A stretch of DNA of 64,000 nucleotides from an uncultured Candidatus Melainabacteria bacterium (GCA_949841365.1 CATKZI010000002.1:62001-126000); one strand, 5' to 3'; positions 1 through 9,552 are shown, counted from the first letter of the stretch. Program-made: numbers and translations. Notes: a model not told the origin generated them from the letters alone.

Positions 1-1054
<1,054 letters not shown>

Positions 1055-1444
1055 TTATTCTATTATCTCCCCTCCCGATTCCACTCCCGGCAGACAAACC
1101 CCAAACTGGCAGTTGGAATTGTAATCCGCAGTCGGTGCACCTTTAGTTGAAGCACTTTCAGTATTAATTAATGCATCATGGTAAGGTTCAAAGTAATTTG
1201 GTTGAAAAGCATCGGTTCTTTGCAGATTTTGAAGTCTGTTTGGCAGATATTTTTGCTGTAAAGGAGTGGAATCCCAGTTTGAAGAAGCAGTACAAGCTCC
1301 GCCGTCTATCGGGCAGGAGGCAAGAAGGGGAGCGAACAAAAGTGAGCGACTGACTATAAAATCATAAGTTCTTTCAATTTTGTTCGACAGGGCAAATACA
1401 GACAACGGCAGTAACAATGATAATATACATAAAATCTTTTTCAT
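1055..1444 (-). CDS. Small secreted protein, function unknown
   Basis: 129 residues starting MKKILCILSLLLPLSVFA, a clear Sec signal peptide with likely cleavage after FALS or FA. The mature part is short, with four cysteines in two pairs (CPIDGGAC and CQFGVC), suggesting disulphides outside the cytoplasm. An AAAGG ribosome binding site precedes the ATG. The codons for residues about 31-39 are made by the antisense of a 25-base sequence (1328-1352) that recurs at 23954-23978 in non-coding DNA, so part of this protein may be repeat-derived. No family recognised. It is divergent from the gene at 1565. Confidence 0.6.
   Translation of the reverse strand: MKKILCILSLLLPLSVFALSNKIERTYDFIVSRSLLFAPLLASCPIDGGACTASSNWDSTPLQQKYLPNRLQNLQRTDAFQPNYFEPYHDALINTESASTKGAPTADYNSNCQFGVCLPGVESGGEIIE
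1328..1352. repeat. 25-base dispersed repeat, copy 1 (inside a small gene)
   Basis: The sequence begins GGGAGCGAACA and ends GAGCGACTG. It matches 23954-23978 at 23 of 25 positions, in the same orientation. Here it lies inside the coding region of the small secreted protein on the minus strand; the other copy is intergenic. Confidence 0.6.
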
Positions 1445-1564
1445 AAGTTTAACCTTTCATATTATTCTACATAATCAGATTAAACGACAATGCACAATTT
1501 TTCATTGCCCAAAAGTAGCAAAAAAATTTTTCAGCAGTTTTAATAAATCACAAGGAGTTAACAT

Positions 1565-2107
1565 ATGAATAATATTAGTTTTCAAGGAAAAACAAACGTT
1601 ATATTTAACGATTCACTATATGAGCAAGTGATAAACAGACAAACTCGCGGAGGGGTTACAAATCTCAATTTGTCAATAAGCAAAAACTACAAAATTCATA
1701 ATGCCAGACGCACTGCTTACAACCCCAATGAAAGCACAGAACCTGCCGTTTTAATTTTAAATGAAAAAGGCGGAGTATTTTTTCACGATGCAGAGAGTAA
1801 AATATCTGAAATCTTTGAATATATTGAAAAACTGCAAACGACAGCAAAAGATAAACTGACAGCATGGATTATAGGCGGTCAGGGTGGAGAACAAACAACA
1901 AGAAAAGTTAATACAATTGCAGAAGTTCTGTGCGACAGACCCGACATTGATACTTCTATAATTGCAGGACAAAAATCAATTGCTCCAAACTTAACTATAT
2001 ATCCGACAACCGAAAAACTTGATATAACAATAGGTTTGCCTAAAAAAGATGATTTGGAAAACTATTTTGACATAGTTGAATTAAACAATACCAAATTTAC
2101 CGCTTAG
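1565..2107 (+). CDS. Hypothetical protein with an N-terminal ISFQGK motif
   Basis: 180 residues beginning MNNISFQGKTNVIFNDS; no signal peptide or membrane segment. The central part (LTAWIIGGQGGEQTTRKVN then DRPDIDTSIIAGQKSIAPN) looks like a compact alpha/beta domain, but I cannot assign a family. Start chosen at ATG 1565 because CAAGGAGTTAACAT gives an excellent ribosome binding site. The 3' end overlaps the convergent YkgJ-like gene by 11 bases. The short N-terminal [F]-[QT]-[GS] motif recurs in other unknown proteins of this window (27688 and 46421 starts). Confidence 0.65.
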   Translation: MNNISFQGKTNVIFNDSLYEQVINRQTRGGVTNLNLSISKNYKIHNARRTAYNPNESTEPAVLILNEKGGVFFHDAESKISEIFEYIEKLQTTAKDKLTAWIIGGQGGEQTTRKVNTIAEVLCDRPDIDTSIIAGQKSIAPNLTIYPTTEKLDITIGLPKKDDLENYFDIVELNNTKFTA

Positions 2108-2510
2108 ATTTGGAAACCTTATCTAAAACTTCACTAAAAGGAATTATAGGTTCCATTTTATAACCGCAATCATCTGACAGCGCACCACCCATGGAAAATA
2201 ATTCTTCCTGAGGATAACGTCTGCATATTCCGGGACGATTTTTATGAATTTTACACTTATGAGTTTCAGGATCAAGATTTTGACATTCAAAAACCAATCC
2301 TATATCATCTTTTCCAATAACTTTCAAATAAGAATAAAACCTATGCAGATATTGAAGTTTTTCAAACTCTTTTTCATCTTGAATAACATGCTTGTAATGT
2401 TTTACATAAATATGTGTACAACATTTTCCGCAAGCATTGCATTTACCCGTCCTGTAATACTTTCGGCGTAAGATTTTTGATAAAAAGAATTTTCTTAATT
2501 TATCAATCAT
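2097..2510 (-). CDS. YkgJ/UPF0153-type cysteine-cluster protein
   Basis: Has the CxxCGxCCT cluster (CNACGKCCTHIYV) and a later C-x6-C-x8-C set (CQNLDPETHKCKIHKNRPGICRRYP), the hallmark of the zinc/iron-chelating YkgJ family. Function of the family is not established; a metal-binding role is inferred. I place the start at MIDKLRKFFLSK (2510, 137 residues) rather than further upstream. A TATTAT -10 box ends exactly 6 bases before this ATG (2517-2522) and there is no ribosome binding site, so the mRNA is probably leaderless. It overlaps the convergent gene by 11 bases with no terminator between. Confidence 0.75.
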   Translation of the reverse strand: MIDKLRKFFLSKILRRKYYRTGKCNACGKCCTHIYVKHYKHVIQDEKEFEKLQYLHRFYSYLKVIGKDDIGLVFECQNLDPETHKCKIHKNRPGICRRYPQEELFSMGGALSDDCGYKMEPIIPFSEVLDKVSKSKR

Positions 2511-2516
2511 ACTTAC

Positions 2517-2522
2517 ATAATA
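2517..2522 (-). promoter_or_regulatory. Predicted -10 box (TATTAT) of the YkgJ-like gene
   Basis: TATTAT lies 6 bases before the ATG at 2510. A weak -35 (TTAAAT-like) lies about 18 bases further up. Transcription would begin at or next to the A of the ATG. Confidence 0.45.
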
Positions 2523-2643
2523 ACATAAAGTTTTGTAAACATTTAAAGAAAAATAAGCAAAACTAAATCTTGAGAGCAATTATAAATTGTGTAAAACGAA
2601 AACCAATCATAATTACTATAACATAACCAAAATAACCAACCTT

Positions 2644-2670
2644 GACCTTGCTACAGCAAGGTCTTTTTTT
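2644..2670 (+). terminator. Orphan intrinsic terminator
   Basis: GACCTTGC-taca-GCAAGGTC forms a perfect 8-9 bp stem followed by seven T. No plus-strand gene ends nearby (nearest stop at 2107), so it may end a short unannotated transcript started between about 2520 and 2640, or be the relic of a lost gene. Confidence 0.6.
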
Positions 2671-2865
2671 GTGGACGAAGTCCACTCCTACACATTGGGA
2701 CTGTTTTGTAAATAACGCTATTTCAATACTAGTCAAATATTTTACAAGTTTTGAGAATTGCGCTAGTCACAATTTTGGTAATTGGGGTTTGGAGAATGTA
2801 AGCAACATTAATTCAACGCAGTCTGAGCCTACAGGGAATAATATAAAACTGATAATAATTCTCAC

Positions 2866-2894
2866 TTTACAAAAATTTTTGCTTGATATACAAT
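2866..2894 (+). promoter_or_regulatory. Predicted promoter of the rubrerythrin gene
   Basis: TTTACA (2866-2871), 17-base spacer, TACAAT (2889-2894). This predicts a leader of about 22 bases containing an AAGAAAGGTGG ribosome binding site. By eye only. Confidence 0.5.
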
Positions 2895-2923
2895 AAACTA
2901 GTATTTAAGAAAGGTGGTAGAAA

Positions 2924-3463
2924 ATGGCTAAATTTGTATGTACAGTTTGCGGTTGGTCTACAGAAGCTGATAAAGCTCCTGAAAGATGCCCTTTATGCGG
3001 TGCAACTACATTTAACGAAATTAAAGACGGCGTTAAAACTTACGCTTGCGAACATAATGTAGGCGACGGAAAAGTTGAAGATGCTGAAGTTATGGAAGGT
3101 TTAAGAGCTAACTTTATGGGCGAATGCACAGAAGTAGGTATGTATCTTGCAATGGCAAGAGTTGCTGAAAGAGAAGGATATCCTGAAGTTGCAGAAGCTT
3201 ACAAAAGATATGCGTTTGAAGAAGCTGAACACGCTTCAAAATTCGCTGAATTGTTAGGCGAAGTTGTAACAGATTCAACAAAGAAAAACCTTGAATTAAG
3301 AGCAGAAGCTGAACATGGTGCATGTGCTGGCAAACTTGCTATTGCAAAACGCGCTAAAGAATTGGGTTATGATGCAATTCATGACACAGTTCACGAAATG
3401 GCTAAAGATGAAGCTCGTCACGGTAAAGGTTTTGACGGACTTTTGAAAAGATACTTTTCATAA
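2924..3463 (+). CDS. Reverse rubrerythrin (N-terminal rubredoxin domain)
   Basis: 179 residues. A rubredoxin-like iron site comes first (CTVCG at about residues 6-10 and CPLCG at about 22-26), then a four-helix di-iron domain with the paired motifs E-x-M...[22 protein letters not shown] and KDEARHG. This domain order is that of reverse rubrerythrin, which reduces peroxide to water in the cytoplasm of anaerobes at the expense of NADH via electron carriers. Good ribosome binding site (GAAAGGTGG) and single-gene transcript ending at a strong hairpin. It fits the oxygen-sensitive hydrogenase encoded elsewhere in the window. Confidence 0.92.
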   Translation: MAKFVCTVCGWSTEADKAPERCPLCGATTFNEIKDGVKTYACEHNVGDGKVEDAEVMEGLRANFMGECTEVGMYLAMARVAEREGYPEVAEAYKRYAFEEAEHASKFAELLGEVVTDSTKKNLELRAEAEHGACAGKLAIAKRAKELGYDAIHDTVHEMAKDEARHGKGFDGLLKRYFS

Positions 3464-3477
3464 ACAATAAAAAAAAA

Positions 3478-3505
3478 GACCTCTCATAAGAGAGGTCTTT
3501 TTTTT
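3478..3505. terminator. Bidirectional terminator
   Basis: GACCTCTC-ataa-GAGAGGTC with T8 on the plus side and A9 on the other. It separates rubrerythrin from the convergent small gene ending at 3510. Confidence 0.85.
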
Positions 3506-3509
3506 ATGC

Positions 3510-3797
3510 CTAAATTCTGTTATGCCAAACTCCGCCTTTACGGTCTACAAAAGCATCATAGCAAGACCAAAATCTGAATACGCCTGTCAAACCTAAAATA
3601 GCGTGTGTTGCATTTTTCTCAACAGGGTTATCAAGAATTAATTGTCCCAAACCCGGCCAAACCAATAATGATACAGCCGCAGCTCCTACAGATTTTCCTG
3701 AAACTTTTCCCGGCTGTCCTTCAGTTCCGCCTGCAAATGCAGGTGTAGATAATCCAACAATTGCAATTAATAATGCTAAAATTGTAATCTTTTTCAT
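3510..3797 (-). CDS. Small exported protein, function unknown
   Basis: 95 residues starting MKKITILALLIAIVGLSTPAFA, a textbook signal peptide with an AFA cleavage site. After a Gly-rich stretch there is a second hydrophobic segment (GAAAVSLLVWPGLGQLIL) and a tail rich in aromatic residues (GVFRFWSCYDAF). Start at 3797 is set by the AAGGAG ribosome binding site; the longer open frame upstream runs into the neighbouring gene and lacks one. It lies 10 bases downstream of the acyl-CoA synthetase and is probably co-transcribed with it. No family recognised. Confidence 0.7.
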   Translation of the reverse strand: MKKITILALLIAIVGLSTPAFAGGTEGQPGKVSGKSVGAAAVSLLVWPGLGQLILDNPVEKNATHAILGLTGVFRFWSCYDAFVDRKGGVWHNRI

Positions 3798-3807
3798 TCT
3801 TAACTCC

Positions 3808-5481
3808 TTATACTTGTGCCAACGCCTTAACTTCTTTGCGTTTAACTTTATTTGTCGCAGTTCTCGGCAGCGGTGATGTTGAAACAATTATATTTACAGG
3901 GCGTTTGTATGCCGTAACATGTGACGATAATTGTTTAACTTCTGCTCTGATAACTTTTTCAAGTTCATCATTATTGTATTTATCAATAATTTCCTGTTTT
4001 GGAACAATAACAGCAGCAATTTCTTCCGTACCGTCTTTTGAACCGAAGGTTCTTGAAAGTCCGAACACACAAACTTCTGAGAACAATGAGCTTTTTTCCA
4101 ATACAGCTTCAACTTCTTCTGGGAATACTTTTTTACCGCCCGACAGTACAATCATATTTTTAATTCTGCCTGTAATGTATATATGTCCGCCGTTTTTAAT
4201 TTCAGCAATGTCGCCTGTATGGAACCAGCCGTCCTCATCAATAACTTCTTTGGTAAGTTCGGGCTGATTATGGTAACCCTTCATAACAGACGGACCTTTA
4301 AGCAATAATTCACCTGTTTCGGGATCTATTTTTGCCTGAAAACTTTTAATAGGCTTTCCAACTGATGCAATATCAGTATGTCTGTCAACATTAATTGATG
4401 CAACAGGGCTTGTTTCTGTCAAACCGTAACCCTGGAAAACTCTAACACCAATTCTCTGAAAAAATGTTCCGACATTAATATCCAGCGGAGCACCGCCTGA
4501 AAGACATCCCATAAAGCGTCCGCCAAATTTATCATGAACTTTTCTAAACATGAATTTTTTAATTCTGTATGACGGAATAAATTTTGCAATATGAAATTTT
4601 ATATTAAATTTGAATTGATCAATTTTAGAATCATTATGAATTTCAGCTTCAATAGTTGATTTTAAAAGTTTCAAAAATGCAGGTACAACAATCATAAATT
4701 GTATGCGTTTTTCTTTCATAATACTTAAAATATCTTTTGGTTTTAAACTTGGTGTATAATATAGAGAACATCCGAAATTTAAAAAAGTTGAAAAACCTAC
4801 TGTCATTTCAAACAAATGGTTCATAGGCAAAATTGAAAGCAAATTAATATTTTTAAAAGGCAAAATTTTATCAAGCGCAAATTTTATATCATCAAGCTGA
4901 GTAAGCATATTTGTAAAAGTTGTTTCAACCCCTTTAGGCATGCCCGTAGTACCTGATGTATAAATAATTAAAGCAGTTGATTTAGAGCTTCTGACTCTCC
5001 ATTTTGCATCATAATTATCAGGAAGCTGATAAATACTTGTTTCATCAATATTATAATAAGGTTCATCCATAACAAGAATGGTTTCTAGTGATGAAATTTC
5101 CTGTTTTAAAAATTTTGCCATTTCAAGATGTTTTCTTGAAACCAAAATTACTTTTGGCAGACAATCTGACAGAATTGATTTCAATTCATATTTTGTTAGT
5201 TTAACATCCAATGGCACTGTAATTGTACCCGCTAGAATTGATGCAAAAACGCATGCTCCGAATTCTGGTTTTGATTCAGATAAAATGGCGATTTTTTCAC
5301 CCTTTTCAACTTTTAATTCGTTAATCAAATAACAAGCAAGTTTTCTTGACAAGTTTCCGACACCTGAATATGTCATCTCTTTCCAGCCGTACTGGTTTTT
5401 CATACCCAACGCTACTTTTTCCGAATAATTTTCTGTTCTGTTTTTTAATAATGTTAATATACTCTGTTTCTTAGATTCCAT
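3808..5481 (-). CDS. AMP-dependent synthetase/ligase, probable long-chain fatty-acid--CoA ligase
   Basis: 557 residues with the ordered motifs of the adenylate-forming family: ALIIYTSGTTGMPKGVE (P-loop-like, about residue 170), QGYGLTETSPVASIN (about 355), GWFHTGDIAEI (about 415), GRIKNMIVLSGGKKVFPEE (hinge) and a C-terminal lysine region PRTATNKVKRKEV. The family activates carboxylates with ATP, forming an acyl-AMP and then a thioester. Length and the GLTE motif suggest a FadD/Lcf-type enzyme acting on fatty acids for membrane lipids; an acyl-ACP or other acyl substrate is possible. An AAAGGG ribosome binding site precedes ATG 5481. Divergent from miaB. Confidence 0.88.
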   Translation of the reverse strand: MESKKQSILTLLKNRTENYSEKVALGMKNQYGWKEMTYSGVGNLSRKLACYLINELKVEKGEKIAILSESKPEFGACVFASILAGTITVPLDVKLTKYELKSILSDCLPKVILVSRKHLEMAKFLKQEISSLETILVMDEPYYNIDETSIYQLPDNYDAKWRVRSSKSTALIIYTSGTTGMPKGVETTFTNMLTQLDDIKFALDKILPFKNINLLSILPMNHLFEMTVGFSTFLNFGCSLYYTPSLKPKDILSIMKEKRIQFMIVVPAFLKLLKSTIEAEIHNDSKIDQFKFNIKFHIAKFIPSYRIKKFMFRKVHDKFGGRFMGCLSGGAPLDINVGTFFQRIGVRVFQGYGLTETSPVASINVDRHTDIASVGKPIKSFQAKIDPETGELLLKGPSVMKGYHNQPELTKEVIDEDGWFHTGDIAEIKNGGHIYITGRIKNMIVLSGGKKVFPEEVEAVLEKSSLFSEVCVFGLSRTFGSKDGTEEIAAVIVPKQEIIDKYNNDELEKVIRAEVKQLSSHVTAYKRPVNIIVSTSPLPRTATNKVKRKEVKALAQV

Positions 5482-5548
5482 ACAACTAACCCTTTAATCT
5501 ACAATAAATAGGATATTATTATTATGTTCAAATGTCAAGTTTTTATAG

Positions 5549-5554
5549 TATAAT
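5549..5554 (+). promoter_or_regulatory. Predicted -10 box (TATAAT) of miaB, leaderless
   Basis: Perfect TATAAT ending 7 bases before the miaB ATG. The -35 is weak (TTCAAA-like near 5527). No room for a useful ribosome binding site. Confidence 0.6.
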
Positions 5555-5561
5555 TAGGGTT

Positions 5562-6881
5562 ATGAAAGTATATATAGAAACAATGGGATGCCAAATGAAT
5601 AAATCAGATACCGAAAGAATGCTCGGTATGTTATCTCATTTTGGTTATGAAGAAACAAAAACTCAGGAAAATGCAGATTTATTAATAGTTAACACCTGTT
5701 CAATAAGACAATTGTCAGAGGATAAAGCATTCAGCCAATTAGGTGTCTGGGGCAAATGGAAAAAGAATAAAAATATAAAAATCGGTATCACAGGATGTGT
5801 TGCACAGCAAAAAGCAAGACAAGTATTTTCTCGTGCGCCTTATGTTGATTTTGTTCTCGGAACGCACAAAATTTACTCGCTTCCGGATGTTATAAAAAGA
5901 ATTGAAAAAGGAGAAAGAGTTTGTGAATGCGAAGAAACAAACCTTGCAACCGCAAACGAAAAAGGTTATCCGATTAACCGCGTAAAATCAACAAATGCCT
6001 GGATTAATATCACAGAAGGCTGTAACAATTTCTGCACATATTGTATCGTACCTTACACAAGAGGCAGAGAACGTTCACGCCTGCCCGAAGTTATTATAAA
6101 AGAGGTAAAAGATGCGTTGGCAGACGGATTTAAAGAGATTACACTGCTCGGACAGAATGTTGACAGCTACGGTAAGGATTTCAAAGATAAAACTTATCGC
6201 CTTGCGGATTTGCTAAAAGAAGTTAATGCACTTGAAGGCAATTTCAGAATTCGTTTTGTAACATCTTATCCTACAGACATAACTGACGAATTAATCGAAA
6301 CAGCAAGAGATTTAGATAAGGTGTGTGAATACTTCCATATACCGATGCAATCGGGAAGTTCAAGAGTTTTAAAAGCCATGAACAGACGCTATGATAGAGA
6401 AACTTATGCAAAAATCGTTGAAAAGGTTCGCAAAATGATACCTGATGTAACAATAACAAGCGACTTTATTGCAGGTTTCCCCGGTGAAACAGAAGAAGAA
6501 TTTGTTGAAACACTAACTGCAATCGACGAATTTGAACTGGATTATTCAAATGTTGCGGCATATTCACCGCGCGAAAAAACAGTTGCGGCAAAATGGGTTG
6601 ATAAATTCATTCCCGAAGATGTTAAAGATGAGAGATTTCAGCGCTTGAATTTGAAAGTTCAGGAAAATTGCCTGAAATCAAATCTTAAATACGTAGGACG
6701 TGAAATGGAAGTTTTGATTGAAAATTTCTATGAACACAAAGGTAAAATGATTAATACAGGTAAAACAAGAAACTTTAAAACCGTTCATATTCCTTGTGAC
6801 GAAGATTTAACGGGACAATTTGTAAATGTAAAAATATCAGGCGCAAAAACCTGGTATTTGAAAGGAGTGCTACGCACGTAG
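5562..6881 (+). CDS. miaB: tRNA-2-methylthio-N6-isopentenyladenosine-37 synthase MiaB
   Basis: 439 residues from MKVYIETMGCQMNKSDTERM. Domains in order: N-terminal methylthiotransferase domain with the first [4Fe-4S] cysteines (GCQMN, NTCSIR, GCVAQQ), radical SAM core with GCNNFCTYCIVPYTRGRERS (CxxxCxxC), and a C-terminal TRAM domain. It adds the methylthio group to i6A37 of tRNAs. An earlier in-frame ATG exists at 5532, but homologues begin at the MKVYIETMGCQ position, and the TATAAT box sits just before it. The last codons overlap a small hairpin (GCTAC-gcac-GTAGC). A prepilin gene follows after 25 bases. Confidence 0.95.
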   Translation: MKVYIETMGCQMNKSDTERMLGMLSHFGYEETKTQENADLLIVNTCSIRQLSEDKAFSQLGVWGKWKKNKNIKIGITGCVAQQKARQVFSRAPYVDFVLGTHKIYSLPDVIKRIEKGERVCECEETNLATANEKGYPINRVKSTNAWINITEGCNNFCTYCIVPYTRGRERSRLPEVIIKEVKDALADGFKEITLLGQNVDSYGKDFKDKTYRLADLLKEVNALEGNFRIRFVTSYPTDITDELIETARDLDKVCEYFHIPMQSGSSRVLKAMNRRYDRETYAKIVEKVRKMIPDVTITSDFIAGFPGETEEEFVETLTAIDEFELDYSNVAAYSPREKTVAAKWVDKFIPEDVKDERFQRLNLKVQENCLKSNLKYVGREMEVLIENFYEHKGKMINTGKTRNFKTVHIPCDEDLTGQFVNVKISGAKTWYLKGVLRT

Positions 6882-6906
6882 CCAAAAAGATATTGGAGGA
6901 TTTTAT

Positions 6907-7793
6907 ATGTTAAAAATTAATGCTAAAAATTGCCCCCCCCCCGACAAGCCGCTTTTCGTTTTGATTGTAAGCGGTGTCGTTTATCGCGAGGCGCAGGTTT
7001 GGCATTTACACTTGCAGAAATTTTAATTACTTTAGGTATTATCGGAGTTGTTGCAGCAATTACAATGCCTACACTTATCGGCAATCATCGTGAAAAAGTT
7101 ACGGTCACACGACTAACCCAAACTTACAGCCTGCTTTCTCAAGCAATAGAAAGGATGATTCAGGACCAAAGTGATTTAACTATACAATACTGGGGAGAAA
7201 ATGCAGATGCAAGACGAGCAAAATTTGAAGAACTACTACCTAAATATGTTCAAATTATTAAAACCTGCAAAAAAATGCAAAGAGGATGTATTTCTCCAAC
7301 CGGTTATACCCCGGGAGTTATAGGAGCACCAAGCGGAATTTGGATAGCCGGAAGTTCTGCAATAACAAACAGTTATCTGCTTAAAAATGGTGTGGGAATA
7401 AGAGTAAGCACAGGCGGATATTGCCAGCAAGATACCACTTTAGAAAAAAAAGTTTGCTCAGAATATGATCCATATTGCACAAACAGCAAACCTAGTTTAG
7501 ATTACGGAACATATAACAATAGCTGTATATCTCTGTTTGTAGATATCAACGGACCGGCAGGGCCTAACAAAACCGACATTGATGCTTTTGAATTCATAAT
7601 AGTACAAAACGGTATAGTTCCTGCAGGCTCACCAAAAGAAATTATTTGGACACAAAGATTTGATAGCGGGTGTGCTAAGTTTGAACAAAATGTCAATGGC
7701 AAATGCACGGCATGGGTTATTTATAACAAAAACATGGACTATCTGAAATGCCCGGACAAACTCGGCTGGAACAAAGCATCAAGCTGTAAATAA
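6907..7793 (+). CDS. Type IV pilin-like prepilin, frame broken at a C10 tract (phase-off copy)
   Basis: GGAGGA lies 6 bases before ATG 6907, but from that ATG the frame reads MLKINAKNCPPPDKP and hits a stop near 7024. One more C in the run at 6933-6942 (11 instead of 10) joins it to a long frame that continues PPPRQAAFRF, then GLA-FTLAEILITLGIIGVVAAITMPTLI, the class III cleavage site with Phe1 and Glu5, and a roughly 255-residue pseudopilin ending at 7793. The globular part has about ten cysteines and the DINGPAGPNKTD motif common to such pilins. Cleaved by a PilD-type peptidase and assembled outside the inner membrane by analogy. Phase variation, a real mutation or a homopolymer error are all possible. 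Confidence 0.75.
6933..6942 (+). repeat. C10 homopolymer tract in prepilin leader
   Basis: Ten C residues flanked by AAAAATTG on the left. In such AT-rich DNA a run of this length is strikingly improbable by chance, and the only other runs of at least 10 in the window lie at the same place in the two other prepilin genes. Confidence 0.85.
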
Positions 7794-7799
7794 AAAAAT

Positions 7800-7829
7800 G
7801 GCTGAATTTTTCAATTCAGCCTATATTTT
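7800..7829 (+). terminator. Intrinsic terminator of the prepilin gene
   Basis: GGCTGAATT-tttc-AATTCAGCC, 9 bp perfect stem (7800-7821), followed by a T-rich run. Confidence 0.75.
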
Positions 7830-7863
7830 TTTGGTGAAAAAAATATTAATTTTATATTTATAT

Positions 7864-8376
7864 TTATGCATCCGTCCTAAGAACGTTATGCGTAAAGCCT
7901 GTTAAGAAACCTACACCCGCACCTGCAACAAGGAACGGAATTACAGGTCTTTTTATTTTAAGCATCATACGATATGCTGTATTCCATCTCTTTAGCATTT
8001 GAGCAGAAGATTCATTTACTGTTCTGATAATTCCTCTGAATTCTTTACCTGCAACTGAATTTTCTCCGCCTAAAGCTTCTACTTTTTGAGCAAGCTTATC
8101 AAATTGAAAAGCTTCTTTATCTCCGGATTCAATCATTTTAACAAAACAGTCCTGAGCTTTAGTTTTAACACCCATTTCGTTAAATTCTTTTACCTTTGCT
8201 CTGTTAGTAAGTTTGTGACAATAATTTGTCATAACTTTAGTGTTAAAGTCGTCCTCCTGCTTAGTTACAGGATAAAGATATTTCAAAGCATATCCTGTTC
8301 CCGCACCTACGGCTGTTGATGTAATAATCGTACCAATGTTTGAATGTTCGTTCTGTCCTACTGCACGTATTGTCAT
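7864..8376 (-). CDS. Hypothetical protein with two hydrophobic segments
   Basis: 170 residues from MTIRAVGQNEHSNIG. A hydrophobic glycine-rich stretch (IGTIITSTAVGAGTGYAL, about residues 14-31) and a second near the C-terminus (VIPFLVAGAGVGFLTGF) flank a charged helical middle. Two membrane-associated helices with a cytosolic or periplasmic domain are plausible. The start at ATG 8376 is set by GAGGTG placed 6 bases upstream; a GTG three codons earlier overlaps that site. No family recognised. Confidence 0.65.
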   Translation of the reverse strand: MTIRAVGQNEHSNIGTIITSTAVGAGTGYALKYLYPVTKQEDDFNTKVMTNYCHKLTNRAKVKEFNEMGVKTKAQDCFVKMIESGDKEAFQFDKLAQKVEALGGENSVAGKEFRGIIRTVNESSAQMLKRWNTAYRMMLKIKRPVIPFLVAGAGVGFLTGFTHNVLRTDA

Positions 8377-8520
8377 AATAAACACCTCGCTATCAAGTTC
8401 TTTAACTTGATTTTAAAAACTATATGGCAGATTTACACTTAAATATTTTGAACATCTTTCCCGTGAAAACGACAAGGCTCAAAACTGAGTAATTAAATCC
8501 ACACGCATTTTAACACATAT

Positions 8521-9552
8521 TTATTTCTTTGTCAACATTTTAATTAAATTAAGAAGAAACATTACAACAACAATTGCCAAAATTGCAATAGAATACTGTT
8601 TAATAGTTGCACCGCCTGTAATCAAAACAGCCAACCCGCCTGCAATAATTGCTACAGATGTCAAAATCATAACGGTTTTCTTTTGAGAAAATCCCGCATG
8701 AAGCAGCTTATGGTGAATATGTTCAGCATCGGCTACAAATGGAGATTTGCCCTTAGCAATTCTTCTTAATGATGAAAAAGTAATATCCATAATAGGTACA
8801 GCAAGAACCAGGAACGGTAAAAGGATAGCCAGAGTTGCCGCTTTCATAACTCCTGTAATAGATATTGTTGCAAGCAAAAAACCTGAGAACAACGCTCCGC
8901 TGTCACCCATAAAGATTTTTGCAGGGTTGAAGTTATAAGTTAAAAACGCCATCATAGAACCCGCAAGGATAAAACCGATTAATGCGCTTATAGGACTTGG
9001 CGGATTCATAGCAACCGCAATAATCGCAAGTGTAACAGCATTAACGGTTACAACAGAGCCCGCAAGCCCGTCAACTCCGTCAATAAAATTCAAAGCATTG
9101 GAAATTCCGACAATCCACAAAAGTGTTATCGGATATGAGAAAATTCCGATATCACCGATAAACGGAATATGATTTATTTGAACGCCCAAAAGATAAACTA
9201 ATGTTGCAATAGCAATCTGCAAAAACAATTTAAATTTCGCATTCAAATTATAAATATCATCAACAAGTCCTAATAAGAACATCAAAGAACCGCCGAGCAA
9301 AATTCCCGATAATAAACTTCCATACGGATAATAGCTCATAAACACAAGACACAGGAAAGTAAGCATTGTGCTTGCCCAAATTGCAACTCCTCCGATTCTG
9401 GAAATCGGTGCAGTATGAATTTTTCTTTCGTTCGGAACATCAACAAGTCCCTCTTTTTTTGAAAAACTGATTACCATTGGTACAAGGCATACCCCGATAA
9501 GGTACGCTATTACTGTTCCTATTATATGTGCATGATTGAGTTTTATTAACAT
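8521..9552 (-). CDS. WecA/TagO-type undecaprenyl-phosphate sugar-1-phosphate transferase
   Basis: 343 residues, about ten transmembrane helices. Family motifs: GLVDDIYNLNAKFK (Asp-Asp pair), NALNFIDGVDGLAG, FMGDSGALFSGF, and the cytosolic HIHH loop (ADAEHIHHKLLHAGFS). These mark the glycosyltransferase-4 (MraY/WecA) superfamily; the HIHH loop and absence of MraY-specific signatures point to WecA/TagO, which loads GlcNAc-1-P (or a related sugar) onto undecaprenyl phosphate to begin O-antigen or wall polymer synthesis. Last gene of the rml operon, 3 bases after glyA, so probably made with the rhamnose pathway. Confidence 0.88.
   Translation of the reverse strand: MLIKLNHAHIIGTVIAYLIGVCLVPMVISFSKKEGLVDVPNERKIHTAPISRIGGVAIWASTMLTFLCLVFMSYYPYGSLLSGILLGGSLMFLLGLVDDIYNLNAKFKLFLQIAIATLVYLLGVQINHIPFIGDIGIFSYPITLLWIVGISNALNFIDGVDGLAGSVVTVNAVTLAIIAVAMNPPSPISALIGFILAGSMMAFLTYNFNPAKIFMGDSGALFSGFLLATISITGVMKAATLAILLPFLVLAVPIMDITFSSLRRIAKGKSPFVADAEHIHHKLLHAGFSQKKTVMILTSVAIIAGGLAVLITGGATIKQYSIAILAIVVVMFLLNLIKMLTKK

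Larger units (their letters stand above)
2511..2923. other. Gene-free spacer before rubrerythrin
   Basis: About 410 bases with no believable gene; an 84-codon open frame at 2642-2896 starts inside a terminator hairpin and has no ribosome binding site. The spacer holds an orphan plus-strand terminator (2644-2670), a perfect GTGGAC-gaa-GTCCAC hairpin (2671-2685), and the predicted rubrerythrin promoter near its end. Confidence 0.5.

Noticed and set aside
2642-2896. Plus-strand open frame of 84 codons
   Set aside because: It would start inside a terminator hairpin and contains the microhairpin and the rubrerythrin promoter; no start signals.
3808-3887. N-terminal extension of the small exported protein (30 extra codons)
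   Set aside because: The extension lies inside the acyl-CoA synthetase gene, lacks a ribosome binding site, and would bury the signal peptide.
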